Shown: positions 15,799-24,791, numbered from the stretch's first letter. The stretch is 64,000 nucleotides of DNA from an uncultured Collinsella sp. (GCA_900541795.1 UQLC01000005.1:54139-118138); one strand, 5' to 3'. Notes: generated from the letters alone by a model not told the origin. Made by a program: numbers and translations.

Positions 15799-17951
15799 TA
15801 CGACCCACCGCCCAGGGCACCCGCCAGTGTGGTGACATCGACGGTAAGTGGGATGGAACCGCCGCCGGGCAGCGGAATCTCCGCAAGCGTGAACGTCGTG
15901 CCGCTGATGGTGCGCTCGACTTGATATTCCAGCGCTTCGCAAAGCGCCTTGGGGTCGGTCACGCCCAACGGAATACTTCGTAGCTCGTCCTGCGCATTAG
16001 AAAGAGCCGTGATGTCAGACCCCGGGCTCTTGATGACATTGGCGGTGTCGGTCAGCACCGGCTTTCGCAGGCGCAAGTCGCACGGCTCCAAGCCCAGCGC
16101 CGCCATGGACGCCGAAACGGTATCGCCAAGCCACGACGCAATGGAGCCCAACGCGCCGTTGCCCCCTCCTAGGCCCTTAATCATCTCGTCCATAAGTTCG
16201 TCGGCCGAACCTTGGATGTCTCCGTATCCCACAAGCAGCCGTCCCCAGACATCCATGACGCCATCGAGTACGCCGACAACGCCACCCGAGCGTCCCTTCA
16301 ATGTCGAGAAAAATCGCGAAAGCACGTTGTTTTGCGCCGTCGCCTCATCGGGCGCCAGCACCGCGGCAGAGATGGCACCGCGATCGCCAAGCCTGACTGC
16401 CGTGTTAAACGAAGAGTTGAGCTCATCGGGGCTCGAGATGGCACCCGAAACCGCAAAGGCAGCCACGCCGTTGCGACCGGGCGGAGCGATACGCGGACGT
16501 TCGCCCGAAAGCGTTTTAATGGCCTGGTCAAACGCATTGCTCGCACGGTCGGCCTCATCCTCGGTCTGACGCATGAGCTCAAGCTCTTTGTTCCGACATT
16601 TGACGTATTCCTCCAAGGCCTTTTTGAACTCGTCGAAGTGATATTCGAAGCCGTTTTCGATAGAGGTTGAAGGCGCCGCAACAGCACCAAGCGACAAAAC
16701 GCCAAAATGGCATTTGCTGCATTTATCCTGTCCATCGTAATCGGCAACCGAAGCAAATCCGCTCGGCGTCCCTTTCTTATAGTTAGGGCAGGTCGTCCCG
16801 TAATGCAGATACGCCTTGTCATCGTTCACGCTCGTCGGCCACACCGCATCGGTATAGAGCTCCGTCGCCCGAACCTCATCAGAGTTGCGCGGCAGCAGCG
16901 GAATATAGGAGGAAACCCTGTCTCCGTTCTCGGTTATATGTGCCCGATCGACCTCCGCGCTCGCATAGGTATAAAACGCCTTACGCGCCGCAGACTCTGC
17001 CTTCATCTCGACACTCGAGCCGTGGGGCTTCTCATTTGTCAGACGCCAGTGGTAGTAGTCCTTCGCGCGATCAAGGGCAACTTGGGGCTCCCACGTAACG
17101 CTCGATGAGTAATGCGGATTTTGAACACCGGGGAGATCCGTTAGGCTTTTCGCACGCTCCCACATGCAAGAACAGCTGCCGACCGAGCCCTTGTCAGACC
17201 CACCACAATCCGCCAGCCAAGCACGCTCTTTAGCCTTCGCCGTGTCCTCAGAAGCCTTCCGCAGCTCCTCGGCCGCACACTCTAAATCATCTGATGTGTC
17301 TTTAATGGTATCGGTCGAGATCTCTGATCCTTTGAGCGCAGCGAAGTCAGACTCGGATGTCCTGGGCACGGCAAGCGCCGTACCGGTATAGGTCACACTA
17401 TCGGTATCCTGCGCCGACACCGCCTGCGTGGCACGCGCGGCGATCAGATACGGCAGAGCCGTCTCGATTTTCTGTAAGCCTTCCGATGCGCTTTTGGCAA
17501 ACTTGTTGCGCGTTTTAATGATCTCAATCCCAGTGTCGACCATATTGCCGGCAACCGGCTCGGCACCCGGGATGAGGATGGCGACCAGGCCCGTCCCGAT
17601 CGTGGCAAACCCCGCCAGCCCCAGACTCAAGATGCTCGCATCAACCACCGTGGCAGCCGTGTGATAGGACGACACTACGTTGGCACCCGCCAGCGCGCCG
17701 CTATCAGCCGCCACCTGGGTATCCCCGGCACGCGACATGCTCCATATCGCCGCGGTCGACGAAAACAACAATGTGAGCACCACTAGGATGACCACGGCAG
17801 AAGAAAGCGTGGTATAGGCGCCGTCTTCGATAAACAGATCGACACCGGCTCGACCCATAAAGCCGCCTCGCTTGCGATGGCAGCTCGGACGGTGCGTCAA
17901 AACGCGTCTAGACCAGAAACACTTAATCCCATGCAGCAATCCACGAATCAT
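15798..17951 (-). CDS. TadG-like membrane-anchored protein of the Tad locus
   Basis: 717 residues from ATG 17951, which follows GGAGGGAGATT and overlaps the upstream TadE-like gene by 29 bp. A hydrophobic helix near residues 55-75 (SSAVVILVVLTLLFSSTAAIW) is followed by QVAADSGALAGANVV, the (D-AALAGA) signature of TadG/DUF2134-type proteins. A second hydrophobic stretch lies near residue 120 (GFATIGTGLVAILIP). The long outer part is hydrophilic with two Cys-rich spots (GSCSCMW and KCSKCHFG). Probably an external anchor or minor component of the pilus. Confidence 0.7.
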   Translation of the reverse strand: MIRGLLHGIKCFWSRRVLTHRPSCHRKRGGFMGRAGVDLFIEDGAYTTLSSAVVILVVLTLLFSSTAAIWSMSRAGDTQVAADSGALAGANVVSSYHTAATVVDASILSLGLAGFATIGTGLVAILIPGAEPVAGNMVDTGIEIIKTRNKFAKSASEGLQKIETALPYLIAARATQAVSAQDTDSVTYTGTALAVPRTSESDFAALKGSEISTDTIKDTSDDLECAAEELRKASEDTAKAKERAWLADCGGSDKGSVGSCSCMWERAKSLTDLPGVQNPHYSSSVTWEPQVALDRAKDYYHWRLTNEKPHGSSVEMKAESAARKAFYTYASAEVDRAHITENGDRVSSYIPLLPRNSDEVRATELYTDAVWPTSVNDDKAYLHYGTTCPNYKKGTPSGFASVADYDGQDKCSKCHFGVLSLGAVAAPSTSIENGFEYHFDEFKKALEEYVKCRNKELELMRQTEDEADRASNAFDQAIKTLSGERPRIAPPGRNGVAAFAVSGAISSPDELNSSFNTAVRLGDRGAISAAVLAPDEATAQNNVLSRFFSTLKGRSGGVVGVLDGVMDVWGRLLVGYGDIQGSADELMDEMIKGLGGGNGALGSIASWLGDTVSASMAALGLEPCDLRLRKPVLTDTANVIKSPGSDITALSNAQDELRSIPLGVTDPKALCEALEYQVERTISGTTFTLAEIPLPGGGSIPLTVDVTTLAGALGGGS

Positions 17952-18399
17952 AATCTCCCTCCAGCCATTCGGGACGCGATTGATACGAGACATCGACCTT
18001 GAGCTCAACGTAGCCGCCCTCGGCGGTACCACCCATAGCCTGCGCAAACGCACCGATCACAGGCAACGGCTTGACCTCGCCGGAAACGGACACGGACGAG
18101 ACGCCACCCGCACCGGCCCGGCCAAGCTCGATATCCCACGACAACGGCCCGCCGGCATGAAAGATCGAAACGTTGGGCACTGCGGCAAGTCGGCGGCGGG
18201 TGAACTCCTTAAGATCGTCGTCCTCCGCCGTCGTCGTGGTCATGAGCCGCGCGGTCTCGGCGGCGGCAGACTCCATGACCGCGCGCGTATAGAGCAGGCA
18301 CACCGGTTGCAGCGCGAGAAGGATGAGTGTCAGAAACGTCGGCAGCAAAAAAGCGGCCTCGACCGTAGACTGCGCCCGGTCCTCGCGCGCGGCATCAAT
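17923..18399 (-). CDS. TadE-like pseudopilin with a non-ATG start
   Basis: The product reads IDAAREDRAQSTVEAAFLLP at its start: the pseudopilin cleavage/assembly signature, then helix FLLPTFLTLILLALQPVCLL, then a soluble domain. No ATG, GTG or TTG precedes the signature closely in this frame. ATT at 18397-18399 overlaps the TGA of the previous gene by one base and would give 158 residues, the same as the other TadE-like protein. A TTG further upstream inside the previous gene is the alternative. The frame is clear; the start is uncertain. Confidence 0.65.
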   Translation of the reverse strand: MDAAREDRAQSTVEAAFLLPTFLTLILLALQPVCLLYTRAVMESAAAETARLMTTTTAEDDDLKEFTRRRLAAVPNVSIFHAGGPLSWDIELGRAGAGGVSSVSVSGEVKPLPVIGAFAQAMGGTAEGGYVELKVDVSYQSRPEWLEGDYDSWIAAWD

Positions 18400-18613
18400 A
18401 CAACGCGATGTCCTTAGCGGCCGCAGCGGCGTCGATAACCGACGTCGAGGCAACGCTATGGGATGCCGCCCGCTCAACCAGCGCCGCCAAGCGCCCATCG
18501 GTGCCGGCACGCCAAAGTCCCGCGATCGCCAGCACGATCGATAACAGCGCCACCGTGACAATGGCGTATTCGACCGTCGCCTGGGCAGATTCCTCACGCA
18601 GGACATCATGCAT
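18395..18613 (-). CDS. Small TadE/Flp-like pseudopilin
   Basis: 72 residues: MHDVLREESAQATVEYAIVT then VALLSIVLAIAGLW, an N-terminal signature E-S-A-Q-A-T-V-E-Y shared with the Flp pilin and the TadE-like proteins, followed by a hydrophobic helix and a short polar tail. It overlaps the next pseudopilin gene and starts 1 bp after the stop of the preceding hypothetical gene. Probably cleaved by a prepilin peptidase encoded elsewhere and incorporated as a minor pilin. Confidence 0.75.
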   Translation of the reverse strand: MHDVLREESAQATVEYAIVTVALLSIVLAIAGLWRAGTDGRLAALVERAASHSVASTSVIDAAAAAKDIALY

Positions 18614-18614
18614 T

Positions 18615-19178
18615 TCACGATCCCTCCTTTGAGTCCGTTGCCTGCGGGCTCAGGCGCACGGCGCGCAGACGACACGAAGCATCGCCAGCATCCGCGGCAA
18701 TTGTCACCATATCGACCCAGCCGCGTCCGTCGCGCACGATGGCGCCCCACACGTTTCCCTTGATGTCGAGATAGCCGCTCAGAGCAAGTTGCGCCGTGGG
18801 TACCTCGCGATAGGCACGCAGCATATCCGCCGCCGCTTCGGTCATCGGTCGGTCCTCGGACCATGCAAGCCGGACCGCAATCGCGTTGCCCTCAGGCGAA
18901 TCCGTCGCAGTGCCAGACCGCTTGTCGAGCGTCCGCAGAAAGGTTTGCGCCGTGACAGCGACATCCGAATCGTCCGCATCTCGCATCTCATCTTTTTGAG
19001 ACGCCACCGCCGAATCTGAGCCCAAATCGGAGGCGGTCCCAGGACGCTGCTGCCGCGCGGCGTTAAGCCCCCAAAGCACCGCCGCTATCGCCACGGTCAG
19101 GCAAGCAAACACCAGCAGCACCCCGATGGGGCGCTCGCCCTCTACAGGCTGTTGATGCCCTCGCTGATAGCGTTCCAT
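18615..19178 (-). CDS. Tad-locus membrane protein of unknown function
   Basis: 187 residues, with one membrane helix near the N-terminus (PIGVLLVFACLTVAIAAVLWGL, about residues 17-38), a low-complexity Ser/Asp linker, then a folded domain of about 110 residues (TFLRTLDKRSG to RAVRLSPQA). The ATG at 19178 would overlap flp by 37 bp, which is long; an internal GTG near the helix is possible. Placement between flp and the pseudopilin genes suggests a pilus-assembly or pilus-periplasm role, but no family is recognised. Confidence 0.6.
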   Translation of the reverse strand: MERYQRGHQQPVEGERPIGVLLVFACLTVAIAAVLWGLNAARQQRPGTASDLGSDSAVASQKDEMRDADDSDVAVTAQTFLRTLDKRSGTATDSPEGNAIAVRLAWSEDRPMTEAAADMLRAYREVPTAQLALSGYLDIKGNVWGAIVRDGRGWVDMVTIAADAGDASCRLRAVRLSPQATDSKEGS

Positions 19179-19375
19179 AGATCTTGGACCTTGCCCTTAA
19201 ATGCGACGATGGCGATAATCGCGATCACCACGAGCACGCCGACCAAGATGGCATACTCGGTGGTACCCTGTGCACTCTCCTCCTGCAACAGTTCCTTGGC
19301 ATGCTGGCGAGCGCGGATCGCCCGGCAAAAAGCCCAGTTCCAAGCCTTGTCAGCAACTTCGACCATCGTGTTCAT
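19142..19375 (-). CDS. flp: Flp-family major prepilin
   Basis: 77 residues. A basic leader is followed by the class IVb prepilin core QEESAQGTTEYAILVGVLVV, with the conserved Glu-Tyr pair at positions +5/+6 after the expected cleavage site, and a single hydrophobic helix (ILVGVLVVIAIIAIVAF). The short polar C-terminus GKVQDLWNAISEGINSL is typical of Flp pilins. ATG 19375 follows AGGAGG. Located after tadC, as usual, and likely the main subunit of the adhesive pilus. Confidence 0.9.
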   Translation of the reverse strand: MNTMVEVADKAWNWAFCRAIRARQHAKELLQEESAQGTTEYAILVGVLVVIAIIAIVAFKGKVQDLWNAISEGINSL

Positions 19376-19385
19376 GTATTCCTCC

Positions 19386-20027
19386 CTACATCATCCCGCC
19401 TGCTCCCAGCAGCGGGCCCAATATGGACAGAAGCAACGCCGGCAAGATGAGCGTGCCGGTGGGAATCAGCAGCTTGACGGGCGCACGCTCAATCTCGCGC
19501 TCGACCGCGGCGCGATGAGCCGCACGGATCTCGCGACTTTGAGCGGCCAGCGTCTCGGCAAGTGGGGCACCCAGGGCGAGCGCCTGCCCCACCGTGATGG
19601 CAAAGGTCTCGAGCGCTCGCACGTCCAGGTCGCGCGCGGCGGCCAACAACTCGTCCTCACGCGTGCCCACGCCCACCTGCCACGCCATGCAGGCCCGCTC
19701 AAGGCGAAGAGCCAGCACTGACCGGCGGTTGGCGCAGAAAATCTCAAGCGCCGCATCAAACGAAAGACCGGCCGAAAGACCCAAGCGCACAACATCAATC
19801 ATCTCGGACACTTCGCCGAGCGACACTCGCGCCGGGCCGCCCGCTCCAACCGCGCCCTTCACTCGCGCGATCAGGGCATCGACCACCGAACGACCCGCGA
19901 CAGCGATCAGCACCGCCTCGCGCTTGCAGGCCCCTGCGATCTTGCGTGCATCCGCCCGATCCAAACCCGTCGCGACAAATACACTCAGGGCGCACAGGCA
20001 AGCCGCAACTGCAACCGGGACGCTCAT
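19386..20027 (-). CDS. tadC: Type II secretion F-family protein TadC
   Basis: 213 residues from ATG 20027, which overlaps the TadB stop (ATGA) after GGTGGAGCT. A type II secretion F domain is recognisable: VRLGLSAGLSFDAALEIFC, the central FAITVGQALALGAPLAETLA, then EIERAPVKLLIPTGTLILPA and a terminal membrane helix (LLLSILGPLLGAGG). TadB and TadC form the inner-membrane platform that couples the TadA motor to pilus polymerisation. Confidence 0.9.
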   Translation of the reverse strand: MSVPVAVAACLCALSVFVATGLDRADARKIAGACKREAVLIAVAGRSVVDALIARVKGAVGAGGPARVSLGEVSEMIDVVRLGLSAGLSFDAALEIFCANRRSVLALRLERACMAWQVGVGTREDELLAAARDLDVRALETFAITVGQALALGAPLAETLAAQSREIRAAHRAAVEREIERAPVKLLIPTGTLILPALLLSILGPLLGAGGMM

Positions 20028-20950
20028 AGCTCCACCCGCATAATGCGTCGGATAACCACCAGGGCAACGGCGTTGAGGGCAAGACCCAGCACCATAGCGC
20101 CCGCGCCGGCAGGCGTCGCAAGACCGCGACGAAAATCTGCCGAAAGCAGCGCCAACACCGCGCACATGCCCGCCGGCATCGCCGCGACCATATGCGCAGA
20201 CATGCGAGCCTGCGACGTCTTAACATCCAGGCGGCGCTTGAGCTCAATGCGCTCCCCCACCATGCTCGACGCCTCGGACAGTAAGTCGGCAAGCGGAGCG
20301 CCAGTGCGCTGTGACACCTTAAGCGCCAAGGTCACAAGCGAAAGACCGGGGGCGTCGATGCGCACGAGCAAGTCATCGAGCGCGTCGGTCGCCGAGATGC
20401 CGCAATCGATCGCCGCCGCTACCCGCAAAAACTCGGTATGTACCGGCTCTTGCGCATGAGCGCCCACAAAGCGCATGCCCTGGGCCAGCGAATGTCCCGA
20501 GGCAAGCGACATGGAAAGTGCGGTAAACGCCTCGGGCATGGCCTCTTCTGCATCGTGTTGCTCGCGCCGGCTCTCAAAGCCATCCCGAGCGGCGCCAACG
20601 GCAATCGGAGCAACAAGTCCCAAGGCAAATCCGAGGGGCGATAACGACACCATCGTTAGTAAAACGCAGCAGACACCGCTCGATAGCAGCAGAAACGCCA
20701 AACGCCCCGAAGCATCTTCAATCACGAGACCAAGGCGATACGCCGGAGCCAGCGATGCCCACGAATGGGCTATCTTTTTCAGCAGATCGTTTTCCACCAG
20801 CTCACGCGGCAGCTTCTCTGCCACCGCCTCGAGCGCCTGACGCGCCAGCTCCGCCGGCGGCACCCGCGGCACACGAGGTTCCGCCCCGCACGCCGTCGCA
20901 ACAGAAAACCCTGCCAAACCCCCTACGACGAGGGGCACAGCGACCTCCAT
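20024..20950 (-). CDS. tadB: Type II secretion F-family protein TadB
   Basis: 308 residues with an N-terminal membrane anchor (VPLVVGGLAGFSVATA), a paired helix around residues 90-125 (LLSSGVCCVLLTMVSLSPLG, VAPIAVGAA), the F domain (AFTALSMSLASGHSLAQGMR, LKVSQRTGAPLADLLSEAS) and two C-terminal helices. Overlaps tadA by 28 bp at its start and tadC by 4 bp at its end. Inner-membrane platform of the Tad pilus. Confidence 0.9.
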   Translation of the reverse strand: MEVAVPLVVGGLAGFSVATACGAEPRVPRVPPAELARQALEAVAEKLPRELVENDLLKKIAHSWASLAPAYRLGLVIEDASGRLAFLLLSSGVCCVLLTMVSLSPLGFALGLVAPIAVGAARDGFESRREQHDAEEAMPEAFTALSMSLASGHSLAQGMRFVGAHAQEPVHTEFLRVAAAIDCGISATDALDDLLVRIDAPGLSLVTLALKVSQRTGAPLADLLSEASSMVGERIELKRRLDVKTSQARMSAHMVAAMPAGMCAVLALLSADFRRGLATPAGAGAMVLGLALNAVALVVIRRIMRVEL

Positions 20951-22251
20951 TCGTCCACCTCCTCTTGTGTGAGCGTCCCCGACCGCAGGCCTTCTGCGAT
21001 AAACGGCGGCTCGCGGTCAAGCGTCCAGGTGCGCTCGGCGGCATCGAAAGTCACATAGCGCTCGAGCTCTACACCGCCCGACGCGGCGCGACGCACCCCC
21101 GAATACGAGGAGACGAAGCGCCTGCCATCGGCGTGGCGCTCGGACATCACGATGCCGTCGAGCGCCATGGCAATCTGTTCCTCGATGAGCTCGCTCGGCA
21201 GATCGATGCCATAACGTGCAAGCAACGTCAGACGCACCACGGTCTCCTGTTCTGAACCCGCATGAAGTGTGGTGAGCGACCCGTCGTGGCCCGTGTTCAT
21301 GGCCTGCAACATGTCGCAGCACTCGGCACCGCGCACCTCGCCCACCACGATGCGGTCGGGGCGCATGCGCAGGGCATTGGTCACCAGGTCGCGGATCGTC
21401 ACCGCGCCCTCGCCCTCAATTGAAGCCTCGCGCGCCTCCAGGCGCACCACGTGCGGATGATGCGCAAACTTGAGCTCGGCAGAGTCCTCGATCGTCACGA
21501 TGCGCTCGCCAGTGGAAATCTCGCATGATAACGCGTTGAGCAGGGTGGTCTTGCCAGATCCCGTGCCTCCCGCAACCGCCAGGTCCTGTCGCAGCGACAC
21601 CGCGCACGACAACAGCTGCGCATACCAAAGCGGCAGCGACCCCAGCCCCACAAGCTCGTCCAGCGAGCAGATGCGGTCCGAGAACTTTCGGATGGTGAGA
21701 ATCGGTCCGTCAATCGCCACAGGCGGAATCACCGCGTTGACGCGATAGCCCGTTTTGAGGCGGGCGTTGACGATGGGGCTGCGCTCGTCGATACGGCGGC
21801 CAAGTGGCGAGATGATGCGGTCGATAAGCACACGGATCTGCTCATCATCCTCAAACGCATGCTCGATGGGGTGCAAGACGCCGCCGCGTTCAAAGAAAGC
21901 CGAGCGGCAGCCGTTGATCATGATCTCGGTAACGGTGTCGTCCTCGATGAGCGGCTGCAACGGCCCCAGGCCCACCACGTCATCCAAAATCTCGTCGATG
22001 ATGGTCTCGCGCTCGGGCGTCGCGAGATCGGTCGGCTCCTCAACATTGAGCGCCGCCTCCACCGCGGGACGCAATTCCGAGCGGGCAAGTGCCGGGTCGA
22101 TATAGGCACTGATACGCGCCACTTCGTCGTAACCCATGCGGTCCATCACGGCGCGCTTGGTGCGTCGTTTCACCGCGCGGCGACGCCCCGCATCTACAGG
22201 CGCTGCCGCCGCTGCAGCGCCGGCAGCCTTAATCCTCGTTTGCAGGCTCAT
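20923..22251 (-). CDS. tadA: Tad pilus secretion ATPase TadA/CpaF
   Basis: 442 residues. Walker A GGTGSGKT is at residues 228-235; the Asp box region reads IVTIEDSAELKF; Walker B RIVVGEVRGAE and the His box NTGHDGSLTTLHAGS follow. The N-terminal domain (residues 75-190, IIDEILDDVVGLGPLQPLIE) is the usual CpaF N-domain. It hydrolyses ATP on the cytoplasmic face to drive Flp pilus assembly (and retraction in some species). Overlaps cpaE by 4 bp. Confidence 0.95.
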   Translation of the reverse strand: MSLQTRIKAAGAAAAAAPVDAGRRRAVKRRTKRAVMDRMGYDEVARISAYIDPALARSELRPAVEAALNVEEPTDLATPERETIIDEILDDVVGLGPLQPLIEDDTVTEIMINGCRSAFFERGGVLHPIEHAFEDDEQIRVLIDRIISPLGRRIDERSPIVNARLKTGYRVNAVIPPVAIDGPILTIRKFSDRICSLDELVGLGSLPLWYAQLLSCAVSLRQDLAVAGGTGSGKTTLLNALSCEISTGERIVTIEDSAELKFAHHPHVVRLEAREASIEGEGAVTIRDLVTNALRMRPDRIVVGEVRGAECCDMLQAMNTGHDGSLTTLHAGSEQETVVRLTLLARYGIDLPSELIEEQIAMALDGIVMSERHADGRRFVSSYSGVRRAASGGVELERYVTFDAAERTWTLDREPPFIAEGLRSGTLTQEEVDEWRSLCPSS

Positions 22252-23900
22252 CGCTGATCACCCTCGCGCGACCAGGGAAGGCGGATACGCGGGCGTTCGG
22301 TGCGCGTTGCACGGTCGGCGACCATATCGCTCCAAGGGCCGACGGCGCACCCCAGTTCCACGAGCATCTCGCGCGTGGCCTCGCGCACGCTGGTCGCAAA
22401 AGCGCTGGTCTGCCCCACTGCCTCGTCAGCGCGCCCAAACGCCATGAGCGCGGCGAGATCCTGCCCGCCATCGGCGATACGAATCTTGGAGCTCAACGCA
22501 CAGGCAATCTCAAAGCGCATGGCGACGTCTTCGTCTGCCCCGCGCGCACCGAACCGGTTGAATACGGCGCTCATGCGCGTGCGCGGCACACCCACTCGAC
22601 CTGCCAGTTCAATGACGCGCGACGCCGATGTCGCGGACGACACCGCCGCATCGCCAACGACCAGGCAACGGTCGCTCGCCGCCACCGCAGCCGCCACGGC
22701 GTCGCCCCAAAAGACCGAGGTATCGATAAAGACCACGTCGGATTCGCGACGCAGGACATCAAGCAGTAACTCCACCGGACGTGCCATGAGCTCGGCTTGC
22801 TCGGGCGCCGCGACGGGACCCCAGAGCGTAACGCCCGGCGCCACGCGTATCGATGTGGCTACGATATCCGGTTCGGTGAGCGCGCCCGCCGCCGACGGCT
22901 CGATAAGTGCCGCCATATCGCGCGGAGCATCGACGCCTAACAAGTCGTAAAGGTTTCCAAACATCAAGTCCAGGTCGAGCACGGCGGCACGCAAGCCCAA
23001 CAGCGACGATGTGTGTGCCATGGTGGCAACGATCGTCGACTTGCCGCAACCGCCCGAACCCGAAATGGCACAGATGACCGGAGCTCGATGCTGCGGAGCG
23101 GCAGCGTCTGCCGGCGGCATCGGAGGAGGCGGAGCGGGCGTCGGTGGCAGCGTCCCCGTTTCCCCCGCCGCAACCACACGCTGCGTCCAAGCCGGCATGG
23201 CAGCTTGTTCGGTCTGCGAGGCAGGTTCGTTCTGCGCAATCTGCTCATGCTGCATCAGCGATAACTCGCCGCACCCGGCAAAGCCCTCAACTTCGTCGAG
23301 TTCATCCGCCAGATTCACGCCGTGCACGTATCCCATATCTACAGCCGGGGAGTCGCCAGCATGCTGCGCCGGCCCTCCAGCGTCATCGTATACAAGGGGG
23401 TTCCGGGGGCGCCGACCATGCTCGGCTTCCGCTTTTCCATAATCATCAACACGCGGGCCTCTTGTAGCGCGAGGCGCCCCGGGTTCCCTATCAACAAAAG
23501 CATCGGGCTCAATCGTCATGTGCCGATCGGAATCAACCGCTCCCTCGCCCGCGCGCCCGTTGCCGCATATACTGTGTGCAGCGATGACCTCGGTCGCCCC
23601 CGCGCGAAACAGCCCCTCGATATCCGACGGATCGAGCGCTTCTATCAACACGACCACGCGACTCACGCGGCCTTCGGCCGTCAGGCGCGCAACAGTCTTG
23701 CGCACATCTTCGGTATCAAACAGAGACGCCGCGATGATGGCAGCCCCGCGGCGTGACGGAAACGCCCGCGCCATGGAAACCAGCCCGTCCAGGTCACCCA
23801 CGCGAAGCACCTGTGCACCCGTATCACGGCCCTCGACTTCCCGCTGCAACAGCCCGTAATCGCCGCACGCGCAGCACGCAAGCCAGATCGCCTTCATCAC
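22248..23900 (-). CDS. cpaE: CpaE/TadZ-like ATPase
   Basis: 550 residues. The N-terminal part (about 1-120) looks like a pseudo-receiver domain (VVVLIEALDPSDIEGLFRAG), then a long Pro/Ala/Gln linker, then a MinD/ParA-type ATPase from about residue 270 (VICAISGSGGCGKSTIVATM, VLDLDLMFGNLYDLLG, VVFIDTSVFW). In the deviant Walker A the signature lysine (KGGxxK) is Ser-Gly, as in some TadZ proteins that position the pilus at a pole. Longer than most CpaE because of the linker. Confidence 0.85.
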   Translation of the reverse strand: MMKAIWLACCACGDYGLLQREVEGRDTGAQVLRVGDLDGLVSMARAFPSRRGAAIIAASLFDTEDVRKTVARLTAEGRVSRVVVLIEALDPSDIEGLFRAGATEVIAAHSICGNGRAGEGAVDSDRHMTIEPDAFVDREPGAPRATRGPRVDDYGKAEAEHGRRPRNPLVYDDAGGPAQHAGDSPAVDMGYVHGVNLADELDEVEGFAGCGELSLMQHEQIAQNEPASQTEQAAMPAWTQRVVAAGETGTLPPTPAPPPPMPPADAAAPQHRAPVICAISGSGGCGKSTIVATMAHTSSLLGLRAAVLDLDLMFGNLYDLLGVDAPRDMAALIEPSAAGALTEPDIVATSIRVAPGVTLWGPVAAPEQAELMARPVELLLDVLRRESDVVFIDTSVFWGDAVAAAVAASDRCLVVGDAAVSSATSASRVIELAGRVGVPRTRMSAVFNRFGARGADEDVAMRFEIACALSSKIRIADGGQDLAALMAFGRADEAVGQTSAFATSVREATREMLVELGCAVGPWSDMVADRATRTERPRIRLPWSREGDQR

Positions 23901-24556
23901 TCGTCGCCTCCGCTCTTTTTGCCGCGCGCCGTGGCGGGAATCGTCAAGCTGACCGTTCCCTTGCCCGAGGCTCCCAGCAGTTCCTTGACGTCTTCGGGGT
24001 CAGCCGCCAGCGTCACCCATTCGATCTTGCCCTCGCGCGTGGCACCGGAATCCTCACTGGTATCGATCACGTACGCGCCGCACAGTCGATCGGTTACGCC
24101 GTCTTTTTGAACATACACATCCACGTAGCTGCCCACGCCCGTAGCACCGCCGACCGAGTGCTCGGCATCGACCGCCACCGAAACGGCGACCTTGCCCTTA
24201 GGCACCTCGAGCTTGTGGCTCTCGGCCTTGGTGTAGACATTGCAGATCACGGCGTTTTTGGGAATACGCGAAGTCGTCACGTCGCCGCGCACCTGGCGCA
24301 GCTCGGTCGCCGCGTCACGCGGCAGCAGACTCGTCAGCCATTCCTGGGTTATGACATTGGTCTCATCGAGGGTCTCGCCCACATCGATATCGCGCGCCGC
24401 GACGCATACCTCGGCGCGATCGCCACCGTACTTGGCCAAGGTCTCAGCCTGGACCTGTTCGGCTTGCGAGCGAATCGACGAGCCGTAAACCATGCAGAGC
24501 AGCGCAGCGAGCACGCCCGCGACCAGACTGATGGCGATGCGCTTGCTCTTGTTCAC
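23897..24556 (-). CDS. cpaB: CpaB/RcpC-like SAF-domain pilus assembly protein
   Basis: 219 residues from GTG 24556 (MNKSKRIAISLVAG), which follows GAGAGGAGC. One N-terminal membrane helix is followed by a SAF/AFP-like domain (VCVAARDIDVGETLDETNVI, LPRDAATELRQVRGDVTTSRI) and an RcpC-type segment (VAVSVAVDAEHSVGGATGVGSYVDVYV). CpaB helps gate or assemble the Tad apparatus. First gene of the operon; overlaps cpaE by 4 bp. Confidence 0.9.
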   Translation of the reverse strand: MNKSKRIAISLVAGVLAALLCMVYGSSIRSQAEQVQAETLAKYGGDRAEVCVAARDIDVGETLDETNVITQEWLTSLLPRDAATELRQVRGDVTTSRIPKNAVICNVYTKAESHKLEVPKGKVAVSVAVDAEHSVGGATGVGSYVDVYVQKDGVTDRLCGAYVIDTSEDSGATREGKIEWVTLAADPEDVKELLGASGKGTVSLTIPATARGKKSGGDE

Positions 24557-24653
24557 GGCCGCTCCTCTCATGGCAGTGCCGGGCGAATGCCCGTACCACC
24601 ATTGTCTGGGTGGTCAGAGTGCAAAGCGGCGCAATCGCGATCTCGGTTTTCGA

Positions 24654-24718
24654 TGTCAAACCAATCGCTGACCAAAAACTAACCAGCCCGTCAAGCTCGT
24701 GGCAAGGTTTTGGTCAGC
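24654..24718 (-). promoter_or_regulatory. Tad operon promoter region with an inverted repeat
   Basis: On the minus strand a consensus -35 box TTGACA (24654-24659) lies about 100 nt before cpaB. Just upstream, GCTGACCAAAA (24667-24677) and its exact complement TTTTGGTCAGC (24708-24718) form an 11-bp inverted repeat with a 30-nt spacer, placed where an activator or repressor would bind. Confidence 0.5.
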
Positions 24719-24756
24719 ACGTCAGCAAACTGCATGTTTCGAGGCTTTTTCGCAGC

Positions 24757-24791
24757 AAAAAAGCCGTCTCCCGAACAGTTGGAAGACGGCT
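24757..24791 (-). terminator. rsgA terminator
   Basis: On the minus strand an AGCCGTCT / AGACGGCT stem (24784-24791 with 24762-24769) is followed by TTTTTT. Confidence 0.85.
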
